NCBI GenBank assembly: GCA_037355855.1
Contig: CM074759.1
Coordinates: 8,246,001-8,310,000, forward strand
DNA length: 64,000 nt
From: Pseudo-nitzschia pungens
Lineage: Eukaryota; Bacillariophyta; Bacillariophyceae; Bacillariales; Bacillariaceae
Direction of reading: 5' to 3'
Below the pieces are notes generated by a model. It had not been told where the DNA came from. It saw only the letters and a program-made list of their open reading frames with translations, and made no database searches. The translations under genes and the position numbers were made by a program. Shown here piece after piece: positions 30,734 through 40,373 of this stretch (positions within the stretch are counted from its first letter, which is position 1; each line of letters begins with the position of its first letter).

Positions 30734-31984
30734 GCTAAGCGTAATCTAGATACATTGCATAAAAGTGGAGTTGTCGAATACGATAGATTGATCTCCAAAG
30801 GAATCTCTTTTCTGTGAATAATCCTTATATGTTTCGTCTTCGTCATTGTTCTATTGATACGTAGATCGATCAGTGCAATACTTATCAATTTGGGGTCGAT
30901 ACTACTAGTAGTAGATATATATTGTTGGCGAAAGAGCATGCAACGTATTTTGTCTCCCACTTAGTGCTGCCATGAGCAGCTTTTGTGAATTACGAGGATG
31001 ACGAGGAGGGTGACCTATGGGGACATGAAGAAGAGGGTACTACTAGTGTTGACGCAGAGAAGCTTGTATTAAGTTTATAGCAGGAGGAGGGTGCTGCTGC
31101 TGTGTCTAGTATACTTATAGGGTTTGTGGAGGCAAAATGTCCTGATAAAGCTGTATCAGCAGCAGTTACGAGCAATGAGGAAAGAAGTGTCAGAAGAAAA
31201 CTTACAAACGCATCGTCTCATATTCAAATTCAGACCACACTCAAATAGAATATGTCCAGGCATTGGAGAAGAAGGAGAAAGAAGCTGCACAACACCAGCA
31301 ACAGGAGTAGAGTGAGCAAGCTACGAACAAGAACAAGCTATTTGCTACCAATCTAAAGCTAGATTCATCCATTACACTTCTTTCTCTGACCACTCAAAAT
31401 ACTAGTAGTAGTAGCCCCCCCACCAGCAATGATTCCAAACACCACCAGCATCCCATCAGTATACTACATCTACTAACTGGTGGTGGTATTAGTAGGATAT
31501 ATCAACAATAGCAACATCATCATCATCATTGTACATCATGAACCAGTCAAAACACAACTCATAGCACAGTAGATGAACATTCTTATTGTTGAGAAAAATA
31601 AGACAATTTTCGTCCATTGCAATATTGAATTCTTGGTGAACAACAAGAAGAAGTGTTGGTGGCGTGTAGACACCATAATACTTTCTTCCTTACTACTACC
31701 GCATATTTGTTCTTCACCCCTCTAGTATGATTGCATTTCTGAAGTGAAAACATTTCATACACCATTGGTCAAATATTTTGATGAAATCCAATATTTTTCT
31801 AATCTATTTATATTTTTGTTGTTCATTATGATTATTCAAACCATTTCTCCAGAAGCGTATCATCGCACAGTACTAATCTCGTCGAGCAAGGCTTGTTACC
31901 ACGGCAAAGGTCCCCTCCCAAGGAAACAAAACGCAACACAACGCAACGAGGAAACTATCCAATACGAAGCAGTGTTCAAAACTA
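30734..31984. other. Convergent spacer with triplet repeats
   Basis: Holds the 3' flank of the glycine oxidase gene and of the minus-strand DUF6824 gene. ACTAGTAGTAG stretches appear near 30901, 31040 and 31402, and an ATC run near 31516. Open frames here are short and lack the codon bias of real genes. No feature beyond repeats is supported. Confidence 0.5.
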
Positions 31985-33052
31985 TCACACTGCTGTGACT
32001 TCGTTTGCGTCAGCCTCAGCTTCAAAAAGGTCCCTTATCCAATCATTGGTTGTCTTTCGCCTTAAGTTAGGAATTGAAAGCTGAGCCAGGTCCAGCGACT
32101 CTACGCTGGACGAACGATAGGACAATCTTGTGGGTTGACCAACGTGGTTGGAAATTCGGTATTGGTTATATTCTGCGCATAATCCGTTCGGATTCTGGAT
32201 TGAAGAGTAAGCACCAGGCCACGTGTTGCTGGACATCTGAATGTTTCTTTGCTCCTTAAGACGATTGGCTGTGGCGCTGTTGTCCCGATTCAGACTTGGT
32301 CGCTTGGGCTCGTGGTCGTGTTGATTAGATGTGGCTCTCTTTTCGAGCGAAAGCGGTCGCAATGCGGGCGACTTATCACGGTCCCCATCCTCGCCTTGTT
32401 GCCATTCCCGGATCAGAGATTTCATATCCAAATCGAATCCGTTGTGTTGTGTGTGTGGCAGCGTGCCCGGCCAGGACTTTCTGCTTTCCGATCTCGCCGA
32501 TTCCGTCTCGGTGGACGAGTTTGAAATCTCGGGCAAGTCGATATCAAAATCGTCGAGATGTTCGGACTTATCGAATGGAGGTAAATTCTGAGCAAAGAAA
32601 GAATGTATACAAACGGTGAGAGGTTGTCATGGAAATCACTGGAATCTAGATCATTTTGTACACTTGAACAACATCACAATAGCTGCGAATCAGATGGTTC
32701 GCAGGTGGGTTAGACTTCTTCTTACCTTAGAGCGCCTTCGATTGATTTCGTCGCGAAATCTCTGGGCCGTCTTGTACGTAGCTTTGTCGTCACCAACATC
32801 GGACCACTTCTTAGTGTCCTTATCCTCGGCTAGGAAACGCCCATTTTGTTGTCGCCATTCGAGAACAATGACTGACGAGATTCTCTTTTTTTCCTCCTTG
32901 TCAGGTGCGTGGTAGTACAATGACACCCGATCGGATATCATCTTCTTCCACTTTTTGTTGCCTTCGTGATGGTTCCCGTGAGCCCCCTTCCCATAAAGGA
33001 CGTCCCGTTCGTCCCATTGAAATTTTTCTATATTATTCATCGGTCGTACCAT
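31985..33052 (-). CDS. DUF6824-domain protein
   Basis: Two exons on the minus strand, 33052-32726 and 32587-31985, joined by a 138-bp phase-0 intron (AAG|GTAAGA ... GCTCAG|AAT), give 309 residues. Residues about 14-108 match the DUF6824 domain that is greatly expanded in diatoms. The signature runs DVLYGKG, then HHEGNKKW, a basic helix (KEEKKRISSVIVLEW), GRFLAEDKDTKKWSDVGDDKA, and a final basic helix (RFRDEINRRR). The family's function is not established; the basic domain and lack of targeting signals suggest a nuclear DNA- or protein-binding factor. The C-terminal two-thirds is Ser/Asn/Arg-rich, with a short helix near the end (NDWIRDLFEAEAD). The splice junction restores one continuous frame and both sites are near consensus. 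Confidence 0.82.
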
Positions 33053-34595
33053 GATAGTGTGTGTGGATATGTTGTTGATCAGTTGTGAATTGTCCTACCG
33101 GTAGAAGAACAAAATTAAGGGGTTCAAGTGTGAATGATTTTTTAAAAGTTTTATGGAATCTTGTTTATTCGTTATGGATAGAAGGCACCAGTCTGATATG
33201 GCAAACGTACAATGTACCAGGTAAGTTAACAGTACATAAGATTACCTGTAAATCTTAGGTCATAGACAAGATTTGATGTGATATTGGAGACGCGCGTCGC
33301 ACGAGGAAATATACGAACTACACAGATACTGTACCGTAACTACCACACCGCAAGACCAAGACTGCTTTTGTTTTTTCTAATTACTTCGTAATTAAAATGA
33401 ATGAATGATGAATCATCTTCGTTCTTGTGAGTTCAGGGGTCATCGTCGTAAAAGAAGAACGCAGTAACCTTACAGTGAGATTAATACAAGATGTTATGAG
33501 GACGTACGTGGTGGTACGGTACTTACACTCTTCGTACGGTAAGAGGTGCGCTCGGTATCTGTCCACTCTAAGTTTTCTCTCAATTTCGAAAACTTTTACT
33601 AGAAGTCCGTTACAAACATCATGTGTTCAAACATGTGTTCTACTACGAGTACTAGAAACATCCTCCTCCTCACCATCATCATCATCATGTTAGCGCAAAA
33701 AATGCAAGCACGTGAAACATCCTGGATGTCTTTGTGATGATAGCTATATCACTACTACTACTGTTATTGCCATGACCACCAGCACCACCACAAGTTAGTA
33801 GTGCTCCTCGTACTAATCAGAATAAATCATAACAATATTTGTAGTTCAAACATTGTGCCAAATTTCACCAGCAGCAGCAGCACCACCACCACCACCAGGA
33901 GATCGTCATCACTACTACTACTACTACTACTATTACTACTACAAGAAGTAGTTGAAGAAGAACAAGAAGAAGTCTCCTTAGTAGTAGTACTATTAGTACT
34001 AGTACTACTAGTAGTAGTAGTGCGGGAACTTAACTAAAGACTCTAGTACTACTACTACTACTACTACTAGTACTATTAGTAATGTCTTGCAGCACCATGT
34101 CCTACTAGTACTACTATGGTATTCTGTCGAGTCTTTATTTAAGTTCCCGCAAGACTTCCGCGTAGTTTATGTGTGGGTAATTAGAAAGGTTACCGTATTC
34201 TGTCGTGTTTTTCGCTGAAAACAAAGTTGCTAGTAAGGTTTATGGGAGTGTCTTGCTTGAACAAAAAATACGAGCTAGAAAAAATTACTGTAACTTACGA
34301 AGTAAGGTTTACTTCGTAAGTACTCGTACTTCGTACTTCGAAAGAACTACCTATGTCGTACGAGTAAGGTTACCGTTATGAGTACGAACTAAACACAGAT
34401 GGCGAACAAAAAAAAATCTACAGGAGTAAGAACCTGCACGGTACGTAGGCTTACTACTCGTACTGTACTGTACGCCCACCGAGTTAAGAGTTTGGAAGTG
34501 GTCATCTCATAGTTTTGTAAAGAATCTCGACAAAAACCTCCATTCCTTGCATCAGGTATTTCAATCCCTCCTCTCCCATTTGAAAGAAAAATAAA
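33053..34595. other. Motif- and repeat-dense divergent spacer
   Basis: The densest run of the AACCTTAC/GTAAGGTT family lies here: 33464-33473, 34186-34194, 34233-34240, 34302-34309 and 34364-34373. The third-listed palindrome core (34294-34320) has perfect 12-bp arms. Triplet (ACT)n/(AGT)n arrays fill 33901-34080, and a 22-bp inverted repeat lies at 34022-34150. No gene is supported. Confidence 0.65.
34022..34150. repeat. Inverted repeat (22-bp arms) flanking a triplet-repeat loop
   Basis: Left arm 34022-34043 and right arm 34129-34150 are reverse complements at 21 of 22 positions; the left arm begins GCGGGAACTTAACT. The 85-bp interior is mostly TAC/ACTAGT triplet repeat and could itself fold. 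It could be a foldback element or the terminal repeats of a tiny MITE; no target-site duplication was identified. Confidence 0.8.
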
Positions 34596-35303
34596 ATGAA
34601 ACTACTATCATTCAGCAATTATTCTGCCGGTTTGCTTTTTGCCTCCTGGTTGTCCGTTCTTGCGAAAGTAGTCAACGCTGGAGGTGGTAACCTCATTGGC
34701 TCACTTGTCGGATGCACCGCTGACATGCTTGCACTCAACGCAGATGTGAATCTCGCTACAGCCTGGGAAATCTATCAAAGTTCTATGAGCTTTCTTGAGC
34801 CAGATGACGGTTGGGGTGATTTATCTGGGACCGTTTCGTTTTCCAAAGATTTGTATCAAGCGTATCAGCACGCTTGCTTGGTCACGGAGAATACGTTTTG
34901 GGACGCCTACCCCACGACGACCAAGAAGTGTGTCTACGGGGACACGTTGGCATCGTTTACCATCCACAACTACGGCGAATGCTTGCCCACAACGGGTGCG
35001 TGTGAAGAAATTGCAGCAAGGGGTGAAGCGATGGAAGAAAGGTTGAGCACCCTACTGCAGACATTCGGCTTTCACTGCAAAATGGCTAAGCATACAGACA
35101 CCGGCATGAAGGATACTTCTGGTACGGAGGGCACTTCTGGTACGGAGGATCCTTCTGGTGGCACGGAGGACACTTCTGGTACGGAGCTCGATTTTATTAG
35201 TACTAACCTGCTCACTTCTGCCGCCCTCTCCAACAGTGCCACCCCGATGGCATTGTTCAGCGCAGCGTCAGTTGCTACTTTCCTGACGATGATGCTGAAC
35301 TAA
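34596..35303 (+). CDS. Small Cys-containing surface protein, probably GPI-anchored
   Basis: A 235-residue single-exon protein I do not recognise. Residues 1-28 form a signal peptide (AGLLFASWLSVLAKVVNA). The mature domain (about 29-168) has scattered Cys residues (GCTADM, HACLVT, KKCVYGD, GECLPTTGACEE, FHCKM) and several Trp/Tyr, consistent with a disulfide-bonded extracellular fold. A linker of repeated Thr-Ser-Gly-Thr-Glu units follows (about 172-200). The protein ends in a Ser/Ala-rich stretch and a hydrophobic C-terminus (PMALFSAASVATFLTMMLN) without a following charged tail, the pattern of a GPI attachment signal. It is probably displayed on the cell surface. The ligand or function is unknown. 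Confidence 0.65.
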   Translation: MKLLSFSNYSAGLLFASWLSVLAKVVNAGGGNLIGSLVGCTADMLALNADVNLATAWEIYQSSMSFLEPDDGWGDLSGTVSFSKDLYQAYQHACLVTENTFWDAYPTTTKKCVYGDTLASFTIHNYGECLPTTGACEEIAARGEAMEERLSTLLQTFGFHCKMAKHTDTGMKDTSGTEGTSGTEDPSGGTEDTSGTELDFISTNLLTSAALSNSATPMALFSAASVATFLTMMLN

Positions 35304-35803
35304 TGGTTTATATTGATGATTTGGAGATTTCCTGTGAGTCATACGAGCAGGGAAGATACAAACCATTTATTTCCCGGGCAGCAAATTTTATGGCATTCGT
35401 GATTGCCTTTTTCTACCTTCAATGTGTCGTGTGAGGTGTATGGCGAAGTAAATCAATTGCCGACTTTTCAATATAAATATAAAGAAATGCAATATTGATG
35501 GTTCCAAATCCCATGTTCAAACTGTAGAAATTAGAAAACTTGCAAAGTTTTTCGGTCAGATCAAGCTTGGAGCACCGGCGTCATAGTAACCAGCGTTATT
35601 ATTCGCCAATAGCATGTTGTTCGTACCGAAACCGAGCCCTTCCAGGTTCGATTGAACATAACGTCCGTCGCATCTACAGCATTCAAAGGAAGAAATGCGG
35701 ACAAAATACAATCCATTCATCAAATTCCTCTACTATTATTGAACTACTGCTCTGCTTAGTGGTATCGCAGCTTTTTCAAACCCGAGTCCTCCGTCGGAGG
35801 GAT
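35304..35803. other. Convergent 3' spacer
   Basis: Between the surface-protein stop and the EH-protein stop. AT-rich near 35460-35520. No gene or repeat of note. Confidence 0.55.
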
Positions 35804-38800
35804 TCAAAAGGGGTTTGCGTACGGATCCCCGCCCGCGGGTGCCGGAGCCATCTGATGGAACGATGACGGGGGCGGCATGCCGTATCCCCCGCCAGCGCTC
35901 ATTACCCCGGGAGCCGACTGGGAGGGGTCTGGAAGCGACATGTGTGGCATGGGTGCCTGTCCGTAAGGATTCACGTAAGCATCCGCGGCTCCGTATTGGC
36001 CATTATTGTAGTTGTTGTATCCCCCCATGGGATTGGATGCCGGCATCATCTGACCGTATTGTGGCATTGGAGCCGGCTGCTGCTGCGGAGCGGCCATTTG
36101 TCCACCGTAGTCCGGTTTGGGGGAGGTAGAATAGCCATTCGTGTTCGGTGGAGGAGCGGGTTGCTTCTGTTGCGCGGACGCGGCCGTGGCCATCTTCAGC
36201 TCTGCGGCCTCGGCCTCGTCCCGGAGTCGATCGGCCTCCGACCTCGTCTGGGCCGCAATTGTTGCCGCCTCCAGCGCCTGTCCCTGAACGGCCATGAAGT
36301 GCTTTTTGATTTCCGCGGCGTCCTTGCCCGCCTGGTCAGCTTCTTCCTTCATTTTCTTCTTCTTGCCTCCGCCGAATCGCCCCTTCTTCTTTTCGTCTGC
36401 CGCTGCCACGAGGCTGCGGTAGTTGGCCTCCGCCTTGTCGGCGTCCGCGCGGAGCTCGTCGGCTTCTGCCGCGAGCTTGCTCGACGCCGCCTCCGCGTCT
36501 CGTGCGGCTCCGTCGGCCCGCTTGGCCTTTTTCTTCATTTCCTCTACGAGTTCAAACATCTGGTCGTCGTATCCGTAATCCCCCGTGCTGGCATGGGAGT
36601 GGGCTGCCTGAGAAAAGGTGTCGCCGTCATCCTGGGGTATCGAAGATGCCGATCCGCCCATCAGAAACCCAGTGTCAAAGCCTGAGCTCTGGCGGGTGTG
36701 TCCCGGGGGCGGAGATCGGGTCAGGTTGGTGGGGGTGAGTTGTTGCTGTACTGCCGGACGCTGCGGCACGGGAGTGTTTTCGGGGATTGGGGCCGGAGCC
36801 GGGTATCCCGCGGCGGGAGGAGGCGCTGCGTAACCGGAGTACATGGCCTGAGGCGGCACAGCACCTGCTGCTTGTGGTGGGTATTGTGGTTGTTCCGCCG
36901 GCGGTGCCTGTTGCTGGGGTGCTGGAGGAGGAGCCATGTCCCCAGTCGGGTTTTGCACCGCCGTGGTAGCGGGAGGTAGACTGGCCACGCCGCCAGGTAT
37001 TTCGTTTTCGAATCCTTCGGGAGCTGCCGGAGTCTCGGCTGCCGCAGCTGTTGGTGCCGGGGGACCGCCCATGTCAAAGAAATCCACTGTTTGGGCAGCC
37101 GGGGCTGGTGCTGCGGCTTGAGCAGCGCCGGCAGCTTGGAGAGTCTCCGTGGCACTTTCGATGGCGTCCTTGGTCTGCTGGGCTTCCGAGATGAGTTCGG
37201 TCAAAACTCTGTGTGCAAACACAAAAGATGTGCAAAACAAAGAAATACATAGAAACCATGCGAACAAAATTAGTGTCGCGCTTCCCGAAACAACCTGATG
37301 CCAATGACTACACCCAATAACAAAATTCAGTCCACACTTTTCTTGTCTACTCACTGCTTGGTATCCTTCTGGGACTTGAGTTCGGCCTGGGCCTCTAGCA
37401 GTCGGTTTTTAGCCTCCAGGACCTGTTGGCGCTGGGCTCCAAGATCGGCCGTCAGGGTCGTAATTTCCGTCAGCGTCTGTCCGAGTTGTTGATGCACCTG
37501 TTTTTCTTCTTCCGTCATGTTCCCCAGCTGGGACTTGAGGGCAATGTTCTCGGCCTTGAGGTTCTGCAGGACCTCCCGGAGTTTCTCGAGTTCCTTGTGC
37601 TGGGAGTTGCTCACCTCGTAGGTGGCTACGGAAGCCGCCGCCGCCGCGGGGGCGGGCGGTTCCACAACGGGAGCCGGAGCCGGGACGGGGGCTTCCACCG
37701 GCGGCGCCTGCCCGTACAGGGGCTGCTCACCGTAGCCCGCGAGGCCGGGCTGCGGCTCGTCGTAGCTCGTCTGGGGCGGAACGGGAGCGGGTGCCGGTGC
37801 TTCCACCAGGGGAGGCGCCGCCGCGGCCGTTGCGCCGGGCACGTACGAGGGCAGGGTCGGTTGTGGTGTCGGTTCCGTGCTGAGTCCCTCAAAGGCATCG
37901 GTGATGCTCATTCCGCCGAGGGCACCGCTTCCGACCGATCCGAGCGGCGGCGGGCCGTCCATCGACGGCTTCTGCTGGAGTGGTTGCTGCGGTGGTGGTG
38001 GTTGCTGTTGGAGTCCCGGAGCCGGCTCGGGCTGTGCGGGAGCCGGAGGTGCCATTGCCATGGTCGCCTCATTGGGAACCTTGAGGGCCTGCAGCGAGCT
38101 GGGCAACACCCCACCCTGCGGCATGGGCAGGTTCTTCTTGCTGATGCACACAATGAGGTGCATGGCCAGGGCAAACTCGAGCTTGTCCAGCCGGTTGTCG
38201 ACGGGATTCCGGTCGACCATGTTCCAGATATCCCGCAACTTGTTGGGATCGACGCCGGATTTCATAAAGAGGGGGACCGCCTCGGACCCGTACACGAACT
38301 GCTTTCCGTCGGCTTCCGTCTTGGCGTACTGCGGAAAGAGTCCCTCGTATCGGGATCGTTCCTGGGGGGTAATCGCGTAGGGATCCATCCCGACCAGCGC
38401 CCGGCTCGGCGACAGCGGGGTGGGCTGGGGCTGCGGTGGTGGTGCGTTTTGTTGCTGCTGCTGCATCGTCCGCTGCGGGCTCACCGGCGGCGGCATGGCT
38501 CTCTGCGGCTGCTGGGGGGTCGGCGGGGGAGGCCCCTGTTGCTGCTGCTGCGGCAGCGGCGCGCTCACTCCCGAGACCCCCTCGAAAAAGACCGGCTTGA
38601 GCTGGACGCCGGGGGGCGCCGCCAGCGTCGGTCCCGCCCCCTTGGTGCCGTTCTGGGTCAGCTGGATGATCCGGACCGCCACGGCGAATTTCTTGTGGTC
38701 CAGGCTCGAGGTGGAGGGCTGGTCGGCAACCGTCCAGATGTTTTTGAGAACCTCGATGGGGAGCTTGGAGCGGGAAAAGAACTGCACAGCCTCCGCACCG

Positions 38801-39272
38801 GAAATGATTCCGTTCTGCTGGACGTCGGCGGCCCGAAAGAGGGCCAGGTAATAGGCCTGCGACGGTAGTTGATTGACGAGAAACCAACAATAAAAACAAA
38901 CGAATGAACGGACAAATGGCAATCGATTCGCAATGCCATAATGGTAAACGTTGTTGCGTCCGAGATTGCATGAAAATTTGGTGCAGCGTTGTTGAATGCC
39001 GTTGTTAGTGTATTCCGGGTTATTGTCGTATCCAATGACCGCGGTAGCAAAAGAAAGCGACATGTGAGCAGACAGTGGATAGAAACGAGAAATCGTAGGT
39101 TGTTGACAACCGTCCTGCATCGAAGAGTCACCGCTCGTTACCTTTCCTTTGCATCTGTTTCGTTTCGTTTCCCATCCGTTTCGTTTCGTTTCGCCTCGCT
39201 TCGTTTCATTTCTTCCTTTCGCGTACGTACCTGTTCATGGGGCTCGGGGGCATACGACAACGACGCTGCCAT
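35804..39272 (-). CDS. EH-domain endocytic adaptor (Eps15/Pan1-like)
   Basis: Three exons on the minus strand: 39272-39231 (only 14 codons), 38856-37355 and 37208-35804, with GTACGT and GTGAGT donors and CGCAG and CACAG acceptors, give 982 residues. The tiny first exon supplies the start (MAASLSYAPEPHEQ) directly in front of the first EH domain (AYYLALFRAADVQQNG, LKNIWTVAD, FAVAVRIIQL). A second EH domain follows a Pro/Gln linker (RYEGLFPQY, LRDIWNMVD, FALAMHLIV). After more Pro/Ala-rich linker come a coiled coil (KELEKLREVLQNLKAENIAL and onward) and a second Ala/Glu/Lys helix region with a basic patch (GRFGGGKKKKMKEE). The last residues are DPYANPF: an NPF tripeptide, the classical EH ligand. 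This suits a clathrin-coat scaffold that can bind itself or other EH proteins. The role is inferred from the family. Confidence 0.88.
39157..39219. repeat. (TTTCG)n array in intron 1 of the EH-domain gene
   Basis: Five-base TTTCG/TTTCC-type units close to the donor side of the 374-bp first intron (in the gene's orientation they read CGAAA). The same unit fills intron 2 of the multicopper oxidase on the other strand. Confidence 0.85.
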
Positions 39273-40373
39273 CTTTCCTGATTTTGTTTGGTTCGGTTCG
39301 ATTTACAATGAACGTTTCTATCGTCGTGTCTTGTGCCTTTTTTGTTCGTGTCTTTTGCCTTTTTTGTTCGACGTTTCTCCCTCTTTCGACCGATCCCTCT
39401 CCCTCTTGCTGGATTCGAAACTACAAATTGGTTTCGTTTCGTTGTGGGAAATGCCAACCGTGTGTATGCGTAATCGTACTCGTAAGGTTACTCGTATGCG
39501 GGAAGCAATTGGTACCAGTCACTTGATGAGCTGCGGAACGATAGGCGATAGGTTTGTTTTGTCCGATGCGATATTCCGGTTGCATCCAACGGCTTTGGTA
39601 CGTAATCTTACTGCGGGGATGCACCGCACGGGAAACCTATCGCAAACGTGCTTTTAGGGAAAGACGGGAAAACAAATGACCCATACCGGTAGAATAGGAG
39701 CAAGGAAACAAACGTGATATTGCGTAGGTTCTAGTATATGAACCAAGAAGCCTTTGAGAGAGAAATCCTCTCGTCCAATAATCCCACATACCTTCCGCGC
39801 CTCAAATGACGAACAATCCTAAGGGAAAAAAAGATTTCGAACCGTTGAGAAGGCGCGACGCTGGATTCCATGGCCAATTTTACGGTTAAAAATAGTTAAA
39901 AAGATTCGAACGATTGATTTTGATGGAGATGATGATTGATTCATTCATACTATTCGGAGTGACCAATACTAGTAGTACGGTACACAACTGAAGTTTGCCA
40001 AACCGAAGATGAAGCATTCATACGTACGAGTATGTACTTATTGTGGATATGATGAATATGATTGTTGGATGATTGATTCTCCGTCCGTGTTTCGGAAGTG
40101 TGAAGGTCTGGACGTCTTCAGAATTGTCTCATCTCAACTCTCAATCCGGACTGACTGATTGATTGACTCACTCACTCTCAAAATCATCAAAAAACATCAA
40201 CAAAAAATCAAAAAGGTTATCGAACAAAAATCATGAAACTTTTTTTAAAGTAAACCTTACCTTACCTAGAATGACTAGTGTTGTGATCATCGACGATAGA
40301 CACACTGCTTTTGTTCGATTCTTTTCTGTCGGTTCGCAGAACTTCCGACCCCAACCCCCACCGTAACCGTGCG
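39273..40373. other. Divergent promoter spacer
   Basis: Between the divergently transcribed EH-protein and THUMP methylase genes. GTAAGGTTAC occurs at 39482-39491 and AACCTTAC at 40253-40260, about 120 bases upstream of the start at 40374. No gene supported. Confidence 0.6.

Noticed and set aside
30613..31315. Short frames in the spacer after the glycine oxidase gene
   Set aside because: Poor codon bias, no splice partners, no recognisable motifs.
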